A DNA stretch of 64,000 nucleotides from Serinus canaria. Its lineage: Eukaryota > Chordata > Aves > Passeriformes > Fringillidae. Positions 37,883 to 50,069 of the stretch are shown here, one piece after another (the stretch's first letter is position 1; each line of letters opens with the position of its first letter). The notes below the pieces were generated by a model, which searched no databases, was not told the DNA's origin, and worked only from the letters and a program-made list of their open reading frames with translations. The translations under genes and the position numbers were made by a program. The DNA lies in assembly GCF_022539315.1 (NCBI RefSeq), contig NC_066314.1, positions 52,327,180 through 52,391,179 of the forward strand, in the 5' to 3' direction.

Positions 37883-40800
37883 GTTTCATCATTTCCTCCT
37901 CTCCACTGCCAAATGAAAGGTTTGTGAGACCATACAAGGGTCACTATCCAGCTGCTGTTCCCTGTGACCACCTCAGCACATAGACACTACTAGTCCACAA
38001 ACCAGCTCCTCTCTAACCATCAAGGGGGACCTGCCACACAGGGCCTGGTTCAGCTCCTTGCTGCCTCATTCAGTGCCATCAGCTGGCAAGGCACACACCC
38101 TTCAGTCAGTGTGTGCTAGCTGTCAAGAACATCTTCAAGCTCCACAGGAAATCATGCCAGTGTCCTCCTTGGTCCTGCACAGCCATCTTCTGTTCTTCCA
38201 AGAGACCTGCTCCTCAGGGATGACAGTGACACATGGCCTTGGTGCAGATGGCAGAGCTGCTACACTGACAAGCTGCCAGATACCTCGGTGTTCTGTTTAC
38301 TAATCTAACTTTTTACTTCATTTCCAACAGGGGAAAATGTCAGGCACTCTTGTTGCAGTCCTTTTGTTCTCATTTCTTGGCATACAATTCTATTGCATCT
38401 GTTTCAGGGTTAATGGACATAGATCCAGGGCACTTTGTAGATGTTGGCAGGAATGTTTTTGTTCCCTTTCTTTGACTTATGATTCTGAAAAAGCATTGTG
38501 AAGATTCACCATGATATCATAAGCATGCAAAGAATAATTATCTTTGAGTATGAGAGAGCTCTTTTGTTTTGTTTAGCCAGATCTTCACTCCCAGTATTGA
38601 CTTTCTGCTAAACTATTTGATAAAATATATTAAAAATCAACATGCCATACTTAAACTGATAACAAAACGCACCACAGTTAATAATTTTTTAATTCCTCCA
38701 GAATACTTGGGCAGAAAAGCTGGAATTTATGAGATGTGCTATTCTTCTGTGCAGAAGTTAATCTGAATGTGATTCTTTCATTTAAGTATTCTGTCAACAA
38801 TATTCCTTGTTAAGAAGGTGCATCCCAAATGCAGATAAAACACCCCCAGAAGCCCTATAATACAAGATGTTTCTGCATAGTGATTCTGGTGTTTAGGGCA
38901 GCCTCTACCCTGGATCAATTAAGGGTCTCCTATCTGCCCCCTTCTCTGGAATCACATAGCATATTGCTATTGCATTTCCAACTCAATATGCATGTTAATT
39001 AAAAGTAGCTCTGTCTCGCTCCCAGTCACACACAGGTGCTATCTATTATTCAATTTTGAAGAGCAAGTTTCACCAGACCAGTAATGGCTGCTTGGTTCTT
39101 GCTCCATCAAGGCCATACCTCATTTAAGTGGAAAAGCAAACCTCACTTGGTCCGATTTCAGTGCGGTGACATTTCCTCACATTCCCTTAGTGAGCCGGCA
39201 ACTGACCAATTCAGCTCTCCCAGTGCTGAACTTTAACTTACATGGTTGTGCAACATGCAGCCAAACTTTTCATCAGTAAGATCATCACACACATCACGTG
39301 CCTTCCAAATACCAACCCTGCAGGCAGCAAAATGCACCCTTCATGCTTCCCCAGCAGAACGATTTACGGCTCCTCGGCTCCTTGTTCCTTCACGGCCTGA
39401 TGCATGACTCAGTGGAAAGGCTATCAGTGTCTCCAATTTAACTGCAATGCTTCCTTCCAAGGAAATGCACACATGTCTCTTGATCATTGCCAGACCTATT
39501 TTTCCCCAGAACAAAAGCTCAGAGTCAACTGACACCCCTTTTTGCCCCAGATTCCATTAACTTATTATGCTATTAATGTGAGTCACACAAGTGAGCTCAT
39601 AGAGCCTTAAATTCTAGGTACCTCTCCCATCTCTTACACCCTGCAGCAGTCTCTTCTCCCAAGCTTCTAGGTTAGACATTGCCAGCTGCTGCCATGGTCT
39701 CTCAGCTCACTAGTGTGCATGAGAAGACATGGAGTTTTCAAATCCTTAATTCAGCTCTGCTTCATTATTACACAGGGCTGGAATCATTTGGCTGAGCAGG
39801 AGAGTTGTGGCTCAAGAAACAGAATTTGCATCAAGTACCCATGAAATGCTTCCCTCTGCCTCAGAAGCTGATGAATCCAGCAGACAGGCCAATTTGGCAC
39901 AGAGATGGTAGTACATCAGTAAGACAGCCCCACAAAGATGACAAAATGAAAAGATGTGAGATATGGGTGGGTGATACACAAAACACTAGTTGTGGGGCTC
40001 AGGGGAGAGAGAGAGGAGGGGCAAGGCTGGTTTTTGGAAAGGAGGTGAGAAGAAAAGGAAAAGGAAACAAAAGAATGAATGAGAAAGAAAAAGGCATGGT
40101 CAGAAATAAAGGCTAGGAGAAAAGAAAGTAACTATAGAGACTCTTTTTTTTTTTTTTAATCAGGAGAAAAGAGGTCAGGTCCTAAAGGAATGAGGCTACA
40201 GTAAATATTTCTCATTAGAAACAGCATCCAGTTGAGCAGACTGAAAGAACATGAGAAGACAGACCGAAGTGTGCATAGAATACATGACTCAGGTGTTAGG
40301 ACATAATCACAGCAGTAGGAAAGAGACAATCATTTGACTGAAAAAGAATGTAAACTAAAGTAGAAAGCAGCTACATTGACTCAAATGGTGACCCCTTTTC
40401 CTCCCATTATGGATATCTACTCCAAATCCATCTGTTGCTCATTACTGTCAAAGGACACTGCCATCACTTCATTCACAACCATTTGGTGAGTAAATATGAC
40501 ACACCAGACAGAAACAAATGAATGCTGCTGCTCTCAGAATGAACACAGAGAGTATCTGCCTACCAAAACTAGCAGAGAGGACATTATTAAATCATCATAA
40601 CATCCCCCCACAAAGATTGGTACCCCTCAGAATTTCATGCTGTTAGCTTTACAGTCAAAATATGGCTGACAAAAAGTCTTTGCTAAGTCCTGATGTGCCT
40701 ACACTTACAGATTTGTAAACCTTGTATGAATTTAATCCCTTCCAAACTGTCTTCCCTTCTTTTACAAAGTACTGTGAAAGTAGACCAGTGCTTTTAAAAC

Positions 40801-42437
40801 TAGGAGCCTGGCTCTTCTGAGAAGACTCCAGTCTCCTCTGAATAATATGCAAAGCAAACTAAGGGAGGGAGCATGAGAAAAAAGAGAAGTCTTCTTTCCT
40901 CCTTCTTTTTTTGCCCAAGACTCACCAAAACAAGAGTCTAGTATTGAATATTCAGCACTGAATACTAACTACTCAATAGATGGTCTGTTTGCAGAGCTTA
41001 AAGTGGAAATGACCCAGCAAGGAGGAGAGGTGAATACACTGCTCCATCCATGTGATTAAACTGCTCTGTAAACGCAGTCCTCCCCACTTCTCCCCACCTC
41101 ATTACAATGGAGGCCATTTGCTGTCCCTACCACAACTCATTTAAAAAAAAATGTTTGCATTAGAGGGGCCCCTGCACCAGTATTGTCCCCATGACTCTAC
41201 ATTTAAGATAGGAATGTGAGTCCCACAGGTTTGGGAAAACCTGCACTAGCCAGGCAGTCCAACCAGCAGGATGTGCTACTGCTACTGCTTGAGAAAAAGG
41301 AAGCACAGGCACAGTTTACAGTGGAGCAGAGCAGGGAACAGTCTCTGCTTTCAGCCTGCACAGGGCATGGAGTGAATCCCACCTAGCAGGTGCCTTGTTC
41401 TGCCATGGACCTTGGAAGTCTCTTCAGTGCTCCTCCTCTCAGTTAAGGCATTTTGGTGTCACACAGTGAACACCCAGGAGGCCAAGCTGTGACAGAGGTT
41501 GGTATGCAAACACAACACCATTTAGCAAACATGTCATTTGCACCATGCCTCTCATAGGACCAAATTTCCCTTGATAACAAAACCATAGCTCATTCTACCC
41601 TTAACCCCAAGAGGTCCAAAAGAAGCAGCCTTTTACTTACACAAGGTGCACATTTCAGACCCGTCCTGCCGAGAACTCCTTCTCCCGTTCTTTGATCACA
41701 TTGTCCCCAGTGAGACGTCTGTCTCACAGCACTGGGCACAGCTCCTTTCATGGTGGCCCTGGTGTGCCAAGCTTGTTAGCCAGCAAATCTCTATCCTGCT
41801 ACTTAGCCTGGTCTGGCAGACAGAGAGCTGGAGCTGAAGAGCTGTGCTGATGGGTGGGTGAGTCCCTCCACCACCACATGAACCTGTGGACCCAGGAACA
41901 CCCACTGCAGGAGCAGGCATCTCTCATCACAGAGCAGCACAGGTCTGTCGTGCCCTGCCACACAACACCTGGGGACCAGGACTCCACTTTTATATACTCT
42001 GCTCTGTATTTTTTTTAATGGTGTCTATCAGGCTACTGTCACCTTAAGGATCAGCCAAGAATTTTTGTTTCCCCTTTTGCTTAAGCTTTTTGGCATTAAG
42101 CAGTCATCTACTTAATTAGGACATCCTGCCACAGGCTTGTGTTTAAACTGAATGCCAGATGAGTGTGGGAACCACACGTGTCAGGTTGTTGAGGATTTTT
42201 TCCCCTTTGAAGGTTAAGGTTTTGTCTACTTTCTACAACCATCCATTCATTTTATTCAACAAATGGTCTGTTTCAGCAAGATCCTAGAGTATATGGAAAA
42301 CATACAGCCTTTCCTGCTTGGCCTCTAAAACAGCTGCTGGTTTTTTGCAGCAGATTGCACCTTTGTCATAGGGTGCTGAAGTGTCCTTAGTAGTAAAAAA
42401 GATGTTCTGTGGGGTCTTTTGAATCGGGTGTCACCAT

Positions 42438-42522
42438 GGGAGAGCCAGTTATGAAACACAGGTGATTCCACCCAGCCCCAGATGACCAGTCATGAGACCC
42501 CAGTAACGAACTGGGCTCTCCC
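42438..42522. repeat. Imperfect inverted repeat
   Basis: gggagagccagtt (42438-42450) pairs with aactgggctctccc (42509-42522) with one bulged base across 58 nt. It could be a remnant of a small element, or chance. Confidence 0.45.
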
Positions 42523-42615
42523 TTCAAATTTCCCTTCCTCAGCTGCAGCTGAGGTAGTTCAAACATTCCTGAAATAGTTTAGCAGTTAAAATGGTTCTAG
42601 AAGGGAGGGAAAAGG

Positions 42616-42644
<29 letters not shown>
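42616..42644. repeat. Poly(A) run of 29
   Basis: An uninterrupted A run after aagggaggga-aaagg. No retroposed gene body was recognised upstream, so I treat it as a simple repeat. Confidence 0.9.
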
Positions 42645-42646
<2 letters not shown>

Positions 42647-45600
42647 GTGTTAGTGGTTCTAACATTGTATTTAGCGGTACCTCTACTTTTTGCTTTTTCC
42701 ACTACATCTAAATTTCCTTTGTCACTGCATTTCTGGTATTTTATTGCTTTACAAGTATAGCACAAGCTAGATTTCAATATACAGACCTCCATAAGAACAG
42801 AAATGAACTTAACTCCTGTCTTTTTTTTTCTTTGTTGACCTGTAGATCTCATTTGCAAACTTATATTTGTTTATAAGACATTTTTCATTTAATGAATGTT
42901 GCCTGCCTTAATATGAACATCTGTTAGTCTTTCCCCAAGCAGCCAAACCAGCTGAAGAAACAGGAGTCTGATAGTATTATTCTACGGAGTGGAAGTTTAA
43001 AACGAGAGGAAAGAGAAGGTGAATGACAAGAAGTATTTCTACTTACAGTATTCTTTAATAAAAAAAAAAAAAAGTGATAATTTCTAACACTTGAAACTTG
43101 GAGTCCTTTCTTCCAGGCAAATATCACTTTTTTTCTAGATACAATCTCAGCAAGGAAATGAAAGCCCCTAGAGAACAGGATTTTGTGGTTTTAATTGTTT
43201 CAGTCTCTCCCATGGGGTTCATGAGCGCCCAAAGTCTGCCAGAGTGATGATTGCAGCATCAGACTGTGACTACAGCCAGTCTAGAGAACAGAGGAAACCC
43301 CAGCATTTGTCCTCAGCCTACTACTCTGAAATGAATGCCTCTAATTCCCAGGGCTGTAAGTTTCAGGGAATCAGTCATTCAGAGAATATTCTGGCTATCT
43401 GAAATATATTGTTTGCTCTTATGATAATATTTGGTATACTGCACAAAAATGCTCAGCATAAGCTGCTAATTGTGAACACATCATTCACAGCTTTGAATCA
43501 GCTCCTTGGTTCCTGTAACAACTTCCATTTCAGAGAAATTAAGTTCAATTACCAATAAAAGAAACCAAAGTGCTTAACTGTAGCTGAAAGGAAGGAAACA
43601 AGACAGCACCGAGCCCCGCATTTCACATTTCAGACTTGCGGCAAATTAAGCTACAAATAAGCTTTCTCTTACTGCGTGCAGTGAGAACCAAGGCTCTGGT
43701 TAGCCCTCTCCACTTTTTCCTGATTTCAAATTTATCATAAAGGGAAGAATGGTCAAAAGCATTTAATCCAACATGTGTTTATATGCAGCTTGCTGCAGCT
43801 CTTGCAGCAAGCAAGAAAGACTCTGATACTGATTTTACGCACCATTTCTAACACTGGCTGGTATTTCATAGCTAATAAACTACTCTTGCTGCAAATCTCT
43901 TCAGAGAAAAATAAATGTAAATGAAGACAGGCCAGTACTGCTAGTTATGCATGTAAAATAGCTACAATTAAGTTATTACACATTCCCAGCTGTGGTGAGG
44001 GATCATTACATGTTAACCCTGGTATCTGCCCTCTCTCAGGCACACACATGGACTTCAACAGGTGTTTCCCTTGTAGAGCCGCTGCAGGATCAGGACCCAT
44101 CTCTAACAGCAAATTTTATTAGCCTCCAAAGTTCCCAGAAAGTCCCTGGCACATATATACAATTCTACAGGATCTTAAAGAGGCGAGCAAACATGTCAGT
44201 GGTGCAGATATCCTAAAAAACCCACAAAGGCCTCTACTGGCTTAATCATCGCCACATATTCTTCCTTCCTACACTTGTTATCCATAGGATCGCTCAGCCA
44301 TTGAATATCCTTTATGCTATCCATCTTCCTCATCAGTATGTCAGCAACCAAATCCCCTCAGCTGCCAGCATGCTGGGCTCCAGCAGGGTGGGATCGGTAT
44401 TCATTTTCACACACAATGAAACAAACAGAAAATCCAGCACAGATGCAGGGAAACAGACAAGAGCATGAACTCAGGAAATTCACAAACCTCAGCACTCACA
44501 AAATTTTGAGCTAATTATTTGGACTCCAGTGTCACATCAAGTATCCCCAAAGGACCAACCTTATATTTGTATTAATTACATGACAGCCCACCACTGCTCT
44601 CAAGGCATTGTTATGAACAATCAAGCCCCAGCTATATAAGGCCACCTCTTCAAAAATCCTGATCTGAAGAGATACTAACATTTCATCACCAAGCAGATTT
44701 CAGTGATCCCATGGTTTGATCTTCAGTTTGCTATACTAAAATCCTATGTTCGGAAATAGTACTCCAGAGGATGCACCTCTTTATGACTGTCTGAACTTGC
44801 AAACCAGCTGAAAATTATGCTAGCAAAATGCAAAGGTGTTTACATTCAGAGGCACTGCAGATTTTACTACTACACTAACCTTCTTCCTTGCCTGCATGCT
44901 CTCTGCATTGCCAGCTGAAAATCAGCCTTATTTTCTAAAGGCAAGCAAGCCAACAACCCTGATGGAAGCAGGATACTCTTCTGAAGACTTTCTGCGGGAC
45001 ATCTGTAGCAGCTTCACAAGCATCTTAGCACAAATTGTCCTTTCTACATTTAAGAAGGTCTTTGCTCAAAATATATGTTTACTATAGTAAAGGTGCGCCT
45101 TAAATAGACCAGTTGAGGCTACAGCTTTCTTTACAGTCCACACCCAAAAGTTCTATCTGTCAGAATCCAGAGCCTCTTTTGTAATGAGTATTACACTCAA
45201 ATAAAATCGTGAGGACTGTAAACCATAAACTGCAACTTAAATAAATGAAAGTTTCCTACAGTTCCATGGCTACTCTTATGCAAAACCTTGGTTTAGTTCT
45301 TTTTCCTTTCCATCCTTTCAAAGAACTTTACTGCAGGTAAATACTACAGAGCAGTGAAAAATACCACAATTGCCACTCCCTAAGAATTTTAGAATTAATT
45401 CATTAGCAGACAAGGAAATCATAAAATCATTATTTTCTTTCAGACGAACTTAAAAGATTAACTTCTTAGGTCAAGGTAATTTTCATCACATTTCAAAACC
45501 TCTAAAAAATCCCAACAGATTTTACAAAGTTTTTTAAACCCCCTCAGAAATTAAGACCTGATCCATTGACAGGACCTGGGTTTAGATCCTTGTTTTGCTG

Positions 45601-47669
45601 CCACTGCTGAAGGTAGAGGGAGATGCCAGGAATTGGGCCCTGCCATGCAAACATTGCCCACACAAACTCTGCAGCTCACAGAAAAAAACCCACTTTTTTA
45701 TTGTTGATTTTTTGTTTCCGTGCTCCATTTCTTTAATTTGCAAAATCTTATAAGATACAAAATCACACAGGAGAAATACTCAGGTTCAACTATATAAAGG
45801 ACCAGTGGTGTTTCTTCTGCATCTCCATATTGTATCAAATTTAGGATTCAAAAGAATCATTGGATCATCCTAACTGCTCAGCAGGTTAGAGCCTTTATAA
45901 ACACAAATTCTAAAATAATAAAGAATGATTTTTTTCCTTATTGGAGAAAAAAAAGTATGGAAAAAAAGGAAAGTAAGGAAAAAAGCCAATAGCAAGTTTA
46001 CTCTTTACTGTGTTGCAATAACCAAAGCAAACAGTTTTCAGAAGCAAAATCAACCATTTGTTTGGATTAAGCAAATCAAGACCTAGGATCACACCCACAC
46101 ACTTTAGCATCAAACATACATTCTGAAATGTCACAGCTCCACTCCCAACTAGCATTCAAGTATTTAGTATCAATACTGGTGGTTTCTTTAATTGAACCAG
46201 GATATGAAAACCATTAATTCTCTTCAAACAATGCTTAATATGCTAGATCCATTTTAAATGGCAAGCTTGTAGCAAAGGTCACCCACCACTGCCGCAACAC
46301 CTGTCTATGTTGATAAGAAGATAGACTGAAATCTGGCCCACTGCCACAAAGTTTTCAACCCAGGCAGTGGAAGCAGTTTTTCGTGGTTCAAACTGCCTTA
46401 AGGACCTAATCTCGACGTCCTTGACAGCACTGGAAGGCTTTCTGCTCATTTTAATGGGCTTTGGATCAGCTCCTAAGTCTCAGCTTCAAGTCCCAAGGAT
46501 CTCGTCCATCTAGCGCCTGAAAACCAGCGGAGGTTTTGCCTGGCTCCAACACAGAAATAAGGAGGGCTATGTATTAAGCTGTGCAGGAAAGCTGCGCTTC
46601 AACAACGCGCCTCTGTTTCCTTGGGCTCCTGCTCCCTGAGCGGCGCGGCGGGGCCTTCCCGGGGGCTCCGCGGGGCATGGAGTTTGGCAGCCCCCCGGGA
46701 AATCCACGGCGTCCCGCGTCCCCGCACGCTGCTCCCGAGCGGGCGGCATCCTCCTGCGCGGGACGGCTCCTGCGGGGCGACGTGGAGGCCGGGCAGCGAG
46801 GCAAGGGCTGTGCCCCTCCGGCAGCGCCCCGCACTCACCTTGCCGATGTCACTAGGGGGGGCTGCGGCTGAGGAAAGCCGCTATAAGCGCTCTGGATCGC
46901 CCGCAAAGCTTCCCCCAGCCGCCCCTCGAGGAGCCCCGGGCGCTGGCCCGGAGTACCCAGCCCGCCACGGTCCTCTTGCCGGCCCCGACTCCTCCGGGGT
47001 CAGACGGGGCGCAGTGCCGCTGTCCCAAGGCAGCTTGCGAGCACGGAACTGTCGGTGCCGACGGGGCTGCGAGGTGAGGGCAGGGCCGAGCGCAGGGCAA
47101 GCCCCAAAAGCCGGACACAGCCCCATGGAATGACCCCTTAGTGCCCCACAGCGAAGGAGCGGGGAAATCCGGCGGCGGCTCGACGGCTCCTGGCCCGGCT
47201 CGGGGGAATTACGAGCTTGAGAAACTATACCCGGGGACAGGCGGCCGCCTGATGGGGTTAAAGGCGGCGGAAGAACCATACGATGAAACATATAACAGAC
47301 CCAGCGAGAAGGGCGCATGGCCCTACTGTGTGGGTGCCCCACTCCGCGGCCGCGGGAGAGCCCCGAGGGCAGCTCCTGGCCAAGCCCCGCCGCTCGGGTT
47401 GGGCCGTCGGGGGCGGGCGCTGCTGGGGGTGCGCTGCCGCTGTCCCGCCGGACACCTGAGGTTGGGGGCTCTCCGGCCAGAAAATCCTTTGGCCTTGGTG
47501 ACAGCCCCCACGGGTCACTCTACAGGTTAGAGGAGCGGGAACTAAACTCGATGGAAGCACACGGCACTGTTAAGGGAAGGTGAAGGAACCAAAGTGTTCC
47601 CCTACCTTAAAATTAGAATCGCGGGTGGGTTTTTTTTTTTTGGTTTTTTTTTTCTTAATCCCGGTGGTT

Positions 47670-47955
47670 TAGGGAAAAATTGTTGAAGATTAATTAAAAC
47701 ATGACTGATTTTTTTTCAATGAAGCCATATTTCTCCACAATGCAAAAGGATCTTTACATAACAACTGAAATTCAGGAGAAAAGCTAATTGGATTAAGTCC
47801 TGTGAAAGGGAGGTTAAGGTGTCTGAATAAGACAACTGCAAAGCTCCACTTTTCTTCCCATCTGCTTAGCAAGACTAAAGTGTTTTCTGATTAATATTAT
47901 CTTAATCAATCATGCTGCCACTTATTACAATCTTACTGAAATAAGGAAACGAATA
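47670..47955. promoter_or_regulatory. AT-rich homeodomain-site cluster in RFX4 intron 1
   Basis: An AT-rich island of about 285 bp lies between two CpG islands, roughly 2 kb downstream of exon 1. It contains TTAATTAA (47690-47697), an inverted pair TGATTAA/TTAATCA with a 7-nt spacer (47888-47908), and an overlapping ATCAATCA (PBX-type TGATTGAT on the other strand). This reads like an intronic enhancer for homeodomain and PBX proteins. It is an inference from motif content alone. Confidence 0.4.
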
Positions 47956-49556
47956 GTAGGGAGGCTAAGCCCGAGAACGGACTATTCTTAAAGGAGAGAC
48001 AGAAAATGCGGGGGTTTTTTTGTTAGGTTTCGTTTTTTTCTTTCTCTAAAGACCCCTTCCTCTCGACAACGAGATGTTGCCGGCAGTTTCCTTAACCCCG
48101 CCTAGCAGCGCCGCCGGACAGCAAGCGAACTTAGTATCTAACACCCTCTGAGCTCCTGCACACACTCTGACCCGAACTCAACGATTCCTTCCCCGCCGAA
48201 CACTTCCTCCCCGCTACAGCTCTCCTGGGTTATGTCCCGGGGACCCCGCAGCAAATGTGGCCCAAACCCGGCTGGTGTCGCCGGTAGCCGGCGAGGGGCC
48301 AAGCCTACCCGGTGCATCAAGCGCCCCGCGCCCGGACCGCGGCAGGAACAGCCGAGCCGGGTCAGGCAACACCCCTCCCCTTCTCTCTTTCCCTCCTTGT
48401 ATTTAATCAATATTTAAATTTTACAAAGCGCCCATCGGCCGCCTTGGGAACTAGGGATGAGAAAGACCTTAGCAGGTTTGTGGCGGCACAGAGAGAAGCG
48501 GTTCCGAAGCGGGACTGCATCTCCCTGTCGCCCCTTGCTCCGTCTCCACCCGCACCAGCTTCACCGGCACAGCACGAGCAACACCGAAGGAGCCGGGACG
48601 GAGCGGCGAGGCCCCGAGGGAGCGGCGGAACGCAGCCCGCCGAGGCCGTCGGGGAGGCGCGGAGGGGACCCGATCCTTCTGCGGGGCTGGGGCAGCTCAG
48701 CTCCGCGGCCACCTCGCCGCCGGGCACGGCGGTCACAGCCGGCGCAGCGGCTGCCGGAGGGGACGGGATAGATCAGGAGCGGGCGGCGGGAGGGCCATCC
48801 CCGGGCTGAGCCCTACCTAACCTGCAGGCTGTCGGCCTGGGGAACGCCTGGGCGGGAAGGCAGGGAGGGAGGGGGAGGGGTGTCCTCCCGTACTAATAAA
48901 ATAAATTTTCAGAGGTGACTGTGGCGGCCGGCCGCCCTCCTCGGCACGCGGAAGCCCGGGGGCTGCGCTCTGCTCAGACCGCAGGGGCTGCGGTGGAAAC
49001 CGCGGAGGTGCGGGCAGGGAGGCGGGAGAGCAGGGGCCGTCGTTTCGGGAGGCTGCCGGCTGACAGCAGGAAGACTTAGGCCTGAGGCCTGGCTCACGTC
49101 CCCCGCTGCCGTACCCGGGCCGGGCCGGGCGGCAGAGGCTGCTGTCGGGCGGCGGAGCGCGGGCCGCGGCCCTCGGGGCGGGCGGCCTCTCCTCTGCTTC
49201 TCCCCGCTGGCGGCGCCCGCTGGTGGTACTTCGGCCGCCGTTCTCCCGCCCGGTTACAGGACTGGCCAGAGCATCTTTTGGAGGTGCGGGGAGAGAGACA
49301 CAGTCCTGCCTTTCCCCAAACTTCTTCCCTCCGAATCGGCCCAGTCCCGACTTTGCCCGTAGGACAGGATGACCTCGGAGCTGGGTTTGCCCTAACCCAC
49401 CAACCATCTTCCCATGTGAACCCAGTTTACTTGCCCAAACTGTTTTCTCGCCTCGTTGCTGCACTAACCTAAGTGAGCGCCTAAAACTAAAAGTGGAGAG
49501 GCAATTAGTTTGCTGGCCGACAGCCTATGATGAAGGACGAAAAAAAAAAAAAAAAG

Positions 49557-49618
49557 CAAACCAAAACAAACAAACAAAAAACAAAACAAAAAAACACAAA
49601 CAACCAAAAAACCCACCC
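49557..49618. repeat. A/C-only tract downstream of RFX4 exon 1
   Basis: Sixty-two bases with only A and C (AAAC-like units), directly preceded by a 16-A run that ends in a single G. It lies in intron 1, about 220 nt inside the donor of exon 1. In the transcript it is U/G-only. Confidence 0.9.
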
Positions 49619-49835
49619 TCTGCTCCATAGGGCTCCTCCAGCCCGGGAGCGAGATCTCCCCCTCCGCGGCCCCCGCACCCCACTCCTCCGCACACACCCG
49701 GGCTCATTTGCCTGCGAGGCCGGTGCGGCGGGCGACTCCCCCCGCTGCCGCCCGCGCTGTCCCCGCCGCCACGGTCAAGTTGAAAAGTTTTCCCTGACGG
49801 GTGAAAGGAGCCCGCTGCCTGCGGGGGGGACTTAC

Positions 49836-49878
49836 CTGTGGAGTCCATATCGGGTTCTTCCAGCAACCCGCAATGCAT
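49836..49878 (-). CDS. RFX4: RFX4 coding exon 1, start codon
   Basis: The 43-nt coding part gives MHCGLLEEPDMDST and one base of Glu15, then the donor CCACAG|GTAAGT. The ATG at 49878-49876 has A at -3 (gagcATGC). It was chosen because MHCGLLEEP is the known start of the long, brain-expressed RFX4 isoform. The frame is open further upstream but has no in-frame ATG before it within the exon. Another ATG in a different frame lies 11 nt upstream (49889) and opens a long overlapping frame (separate entry). The exon lies in a CpG-rich block typical of developmental regulators. Other mammalian RFX4 first exons were looked for and not found. Confidence 0.93.
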
Positions 49879-50060
49879 GCTCTTCCCATGGACGGACGGG
49901 AGCCCCAAGGTCCCGGGGTGTGCAGAGCCCCTATCTCAGAGATACACGGGGGAGAGGGAGCAGGGAGGCGGCGAGGGGGTGGGGAGAGAGGACAGAGGCA
50001 GATAGTTGGGGAGGGGGGGTGTAGAGCGGGAGAGAGGGACACTCCGTAATCCAGCGGGGC
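49879..50060 (-). promoter_or_regulatory. RFX4: RFX4 exon 1 5' UTR and core promoter region
   Basis: The sequence just upstream of the RFX4 start codon is GC-rich with no TATA box on the minus strand, as expected for a CpG-island promoter with dispersed starts. A long G-rich purine tract on the plus strand (49948-50038) lies 70-160 nt upstream of the ATG. The transcription start itself cannot be fixed from sequence. The 5' UTR may extend through part or all of this interval. Confidence 0.55.
49948..50038 (+). other. G-rich purine tract, quadruplex-capable
   Basis: The plus strand carries successive G runs (ggggg, ggg, ggg, ggggg, gggg, then ggg, ggggggg and ggg) with short loops, meeting the usual four-run pattern. 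This is the template strand for RFX4, 70-160 nt upstream of its start codon. Confidence 0.6.
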
Positions 50061-50069
50061 AAAGCCAGA

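Larger units (their letters stand above)
30770..49835 (-). other. RFX4 intron 1
   Basis: A 19-kb first intron. From the right, its first 3 kb lie in the CpG-rich block. The remainder is AT-rich and unique in appearance, with a hairpin (37850-37882), a 21-bp tandem repeat (37511-37563), a 29-A run (42616-42644) and an imperfect inverted repeat (42438-42522). The open frames of 60-118 codons inside it have no recognisable product or splice context. I see no nested gene. Confidence 0.9.
1..49878 (-). other. RFX4: RFX4 locus, 5' part (coding exons 1-7)
   Basis: Seven coding exons on the minus strand join in one frame: 49878-49836, 30769-30683, 23893-23833, 17742-17619, 6185-6124, 1409-1196 and 353-276. 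Every intron lying wholly in the window has a GT donor and an AG acceptor. The joined product is residues 1-223 and matches the N-terminus of vertebrate RFX4 (the human form starting MHCGLLEEP is, from memory, about 735 residues). RFX4 is a nuclear winged-helix factor that binds X-box sites. It is known for roles in dorsal midline brain development, including the subcommissural organ, and in ciliary gene expression. The central dimerisation region and C-terminus lie beyond the left edge. The assignment rests on recognised protein sequence and perfect phase agreement. I see no frameshift or internal stop. Confidence 0.97.
6182..49889 (-). other. Overlapping alternative ORF in the RFX4 mRNA (109 codons, spliced)
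   Basis: In the spliced transcript an ATG at 49889-49887 (tccATGGG) opens a frame offset from RFX4. It runs 18 codons in exon 1, 29 in exon 2, then through exons 3 and 4, and stops at TAA (6184-6182) just inside exon 5. That is 109 sense codons, starting MGRACIAGCWKNP. The context has T at -3 and G at +4, so it is only moderate, and leaky scanning to the RFX4 ATG is expected. The product would be basic and shows no domain I recognise. It could be a chance frame created by codon bias in RFX4. Presence of the frame is certain; translation is not shown. Confidence 0.35.

Noticed and set aside
42616..42644. Poly(A) run as the tail of a processed pseudogene
   Set aside because: No coding or known transcript sequence precedes it and no flanking target duplication was seen.
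48070..48090. Possible X-box near gttgccggcagt
   Set aside because: Only one half-site matches well; the second half departs from the RFX consensus.
46574..49464. Many overlapping frames of 80-215 codons on both strands
   Set aside because: All fall in the CpG-rich block, where stop codons are scarce. None has a recognisable product.
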